Part shown: piece by piece, positions 4,970-6,358 of the stretch
How positions within the stretch are numbered: the stretch's first letter is position 1
Layout of the letters: the number at the start of each line of letters is the position of its first letter
DNA from: Candidatus Zixiibacteriota bacterium
GTDB lineage: Bacteria > Zixibacteria > MSB-5A5 > WJJR01
DNA: 6,358 nt
Direction of reading: 5' to 3'
Assembly: GCA_020058315.1 (NCBI GenBank)
Contig: JAGVEK010000410.1
Location: 1 to 6,358 of the forward strand
Notes under the pieces: model-generated
Databases searched by the model: none
What the model saw: only the letters and a program-made list of their open reading frames with translations
What the model was told of the DNA's origin: nothing
Position numbers and translations under genes: made by a program

Positions 4970-5890
4970 TCACGCTTTGGCGCCAACCGCTGAGACCGCG
5001 ACACGCCAGCCATCGGGTGCGGGCATGGTGCCGGTGACGATTGCACGATACCAGCGTGCCGCCTCAGTCGTAACCGGACCGATGGCGCCAGTGCCAATTG
5101 TCCGATCCTCGAGCCGGCCGATGGGGCGGATCTCGAGGCCGGTGCCACAAAGAAATAATTCGTCGGCCTCGAATAACTGGTCAGGTGAAATCGATTCGAT
5201 ACTCACGGTGAGATCGTGATGCGACTGGAAATGACGGATCAGCGTGTCGCGCGTAATCCCGGCCAGAATGTCCGCCGATTCCGGCGGGGTCACCACGCGT
5301 TCACCAAATATCGCGAAGATGTTCGCTCCATATCCCTCGGACACTTCCCCCGAGGTGGTAAGCATAATCGTCTGATCGAATCCACGGCGTCGCGATTCAT
5401 CGATGGCGAGAGCCGAATTCACATACAAACCGGTGATCTTGGCTCCGGCGGGACAGGACGCGCGGGGAAACCGGCGCCATTTGGAGTATGTGGCGGTGGA
5501 AACCGCAGGTGGAAGGGACGTTGGTGTCCACGGGTAAGTCATGATGGCCAGCTTTTCACCGGGCTGCAGGTGGGCACCGACCGCGGTGGATGAACTGTAC
5601 AGCAGGGGACGAATGTAAGTGTCTCCGTAATTCTTGTTACGCTGGAGAAGCTCGATCGTGATGCCGGTCAGTTCCTCCGCCGTCTCACGCGGCCGCATCT
5701 GCAACAAGGCGGCGTTTTTCAGAAAACGACGATAATGATCGAGGGGACGGAAGATCGCCGAGCCGTCAGAAGTGCGGTAGGCGCGGATGCCCTCAAAAAT
5801 GGCAATGCCATAGTGCAGTGCGTGGGTGGTCACGGGAACCATCGCCTGCGTGTCATCGACAAATTGATCGCCAAAGTAGACGGTAGCCAT
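4970..5890 (-). CDS. ilvE: Branched-chain amino acid aminotransferase (PLP fold class IV)
   Basis: The product is 306 residues, close to the usual ~300-310 for IlvE. It should catalyse the reversible transfer of an amino group between leucine, isoleucine or valine and 2-oxoglutarate in the cytoplasm, the last step of their synthesis. Visible signatures are HYGIAIFEGIRAY (26-38), RPLDHYRRF (48-56), the Schiff-base lysine Lys151 in PAGAKITGLYVNS, Glu185 in VSEGYGANIF (183-192; the family more often has EGxGENxF), GITRD (211-215), and CGTGLEIRPIG (248-258) near the substrate and phosphate site. The FEGIR and GITRD motifs favour IlvE over D-amino acid aminotransferase or aminodeoxychorismate lyase, though class IV members can be confused. 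The ATG at 5890 has no Shine-Dalgarno site; a promoter-like pair ends 7 nt before it, so the mRNA may be leaderless. No other ilv or leu gene is present in the window. Confidence 0.94.
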   Translation of the reverse strand: MATVYFGDQFVDDTQAMVPVTTHALHYGIAIFEGIRAYRTSDGSAIFRPLDHYRRFLKNAALLQMRPRETAEELTGITIELLQRNKNYGDTYIRPLLYSSSTAVGAHLQPGEKLAIMTYPWTPTSLPPAVSTATYSKWRRFPRASCPAGAKITGLYVNSALAIDESRRRGFDQTIMLTTSGEVSEGYGANIFAIFGERVVTPPESADILAGITRDTLIRHFQSHHDLTVSIESISPDQLFEADELFLCGTGLEIRPIGRLEDRTIGTGAIGPVTTEAARWYRAIVTGTMPAPDGWRVAVSAVGAKA

Positions 5891-5897
5891 GGGCGGG

Positions 5898-5926
5898 AAA
5901 GTACAGGACAGGAGGGTGGTTGTCTA
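5898..5926 (-). promoter_or_regulatory. Candidate ilvE promoter placing transcription start at or next to the ATG
   Basis: On the minus strand TAGACA (5926-5921) matches 5 of 6 bases of the -35 consensus. A 17-nt spacer is followed by TACTTT (5903-5898), which keeps the TA...T frame of the -10 box. Seven bases then separate it from the ilvE ATG (5890), so the predicted start of transcription falls at 5890-5891. The absence of a purine-rich ribosome binding site agrees with a leaderless mRNA. The -10 box is otherwise weak (3 of 6). Confidence 0.35.
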
Positions 5927-6008
5927 ACGGAAATTGCGCGATGTGGGACGCGATCAAAAGATCATCTGGATGGATTTGCAGATTATCTCCCTCATTCCCT
6001 CCGTGCAG

Positions 6009-6142
6009 GGTGGCCCGCCGGGAGCCCATTCCGCGAGGCGGAATGCGCGGATGGTGGGGTTCTTGACGCACATCTCACGACCGTTCCACGCCCCACCATC
6101 CACGTCGTTCGCCTGCGGCGAACTCGCTTCTGGTGGGCCACC
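6009..6142. repeat. Element C, copy 2: inverted arms with inner hairpins
   Basis: The left arm (6009-6059, 51 nt) and right arm (6091-6142, 52 nt) are inverted repeats around a 31-nt centre. The right arm is identical to that of copy 1 at 50 of 52 positions. The left arm is more diverged (GGTGGCCCGCC, then GGGAGCCCA), yet keeps a fully paired mini-hairpin, TTCCGC/GCGGAA with a GAG loop (6029-6043). The right-arm mini-hairpin is TTCGCC/GGCGAA at 6108-6122. The centres of the two copies are recognisably related. It lies between the ends of the methyltransferase-like gene and the start of ilvE, both on the minus strand. Confidence 0.88.
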
Positions 6143-6147
6143 AACGT

Positions 6148-6170
6148 CCCTGCCAATCGGCAGGGTGGGC
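6148..6170. repeat. Hairpin repeat next to element C copy 2, candidate terminator of the methyltransferase-like gene
   Basis: CCCTGCC (6148-6154) and GGCAGGG (6159-6165) form a 7-bp perfect stem with an AATC loop, followed by TGGGCC. It begins 5 nt after the right arm of element C and lies 13 nt past the stop codon of the minus-strand gene at 6178. Its position suits transcription termination or 3'-end protection, but no T-run follows on the minus strand. Confidence 0.6.
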
Positions 6171-6177
6171 CGATTTC

Positions 6178-6358
6178 TTACGCAATGAACAGGAATGGGA
6201 CGAAGCGGCGCGTGCGCGAGGCGTACTTGGCGTACTCGTCACCGAAGGCCTCACGCAATGCGGCTTCTTCGATGTGCACGCGATACAGGAAGGCACCGGT
6301 GATGGGGATGATGATGGCAAGGATGCTCAGCCAGTTTGCGAATGTGATCCCCAGACCA
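6178..6358 (-). CDS. C-terminal part of an isoprenylcysteine carboxyl methyltransferase-like membrane protein
   Basis: Only the last 59 codons and the TAA (6180-6178) are inside the window; the gene enters from the right edge. The visible chain has a hydrophobic membrane segment (NWLSILAIIIPITGAFLYR) followed by VHIEEAALREAFGDEYAKYASRTRRFVPFLF. The R-x-x-x-E-E-x-x-L-x-x-x-F-G-x-x-Y-x-x-Y pattern with a basic stretch before the end is the C-terminal signature of the ICMT/phospholipid methyltransferase-like family, integral membrane enzymes that use S-adenosylmethionine. Bacterial members act on unknown small or lipid substrates, so no substrate is assigned. The N-terminal part cannot be judged. 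Confidence 0.85.
   Translation of the reverse strand, partial: GLGITFANWLSILAIIIPITGAFLYRVHIEEAALREAFGDEYAKYASRTRRFVPFLFIA

Noticed and set aside
5934..6188. Open frame on the plus strand containing SFACGELASGGPP
   Set aside because: It translates the right arm of element C. The frame at 2668-2853 gives nearly the same peptide from copy 1. Such frames can be mistaken for a conserved small protein family.

Overview
The window looks like a chromosomal, moderately GC-rich stretch from an uncultivated, probably Gram-negative bacterium. A lipobox lipoprotein, two further exported proteins (one combining DUF4384-like and PEGA-like domains) and a small protein with a DxDxNG motif fit the FCB-type candidate phyla, such as candidate division Zixibacteria and relatives. 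That placement is inference from protein style and repeat content; there is no marker gene in the window.

Layout, left to right. Positions 1-222 hold two small palindromic repeats and a weak candidate promoter. Two plus-strand genes follow: a lipoprotein with one fibronectin type III domain (238-1065) and a secreted DUF4384/PEGA protein with a long charged tail (1148-2614). Both have strong AGGAGG ribosome binding sites that set their starts. Positions 2615-2983 hold no gene; they are filled by interspersed hairpin repeats, including one complete ~133-bp inverted element. A small exported protein with a TTG start (2984-3391) converges on a minus-strand UMF1/Atg22-like major facilitator transporter (3434-4717). 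The junction is a near-perfect inverted pair of hairpins, and one arm encodes the last residues of the transporter. Further along the minus strand are a branched-chain amino acid aminotransferase, ilvE (4970-5890), a second copy of the ~133-bp element (6009-6142), and the C-terminal end of an isoprenylcysteine methyltransferase-like membrane protein that runs off the window (6178-6358).

The genes do not form one obvious pathway. The first two plus-strand genes probably form a two-gene envelope unit. The third is also exported but is separated from them by the repeat block. The minus-strand genes are ordinary metabolic or membrane functions, each separated by repeats. No defence system, CRISPR array, integrase, transposase, tRNA or rRNA is visible.

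The most unusual content is the repeat network. At least four kinds of short palindrome sit in every intergenic gap, several with GTAG or GTGG at the foot of the hairpin. Compensatory base changes between copies suggest that the folded form is under selection or is copied as a structure. They resemble REP/BIME elements, but no REP-associated transposase is present here, so that assignment is a hypothesis.
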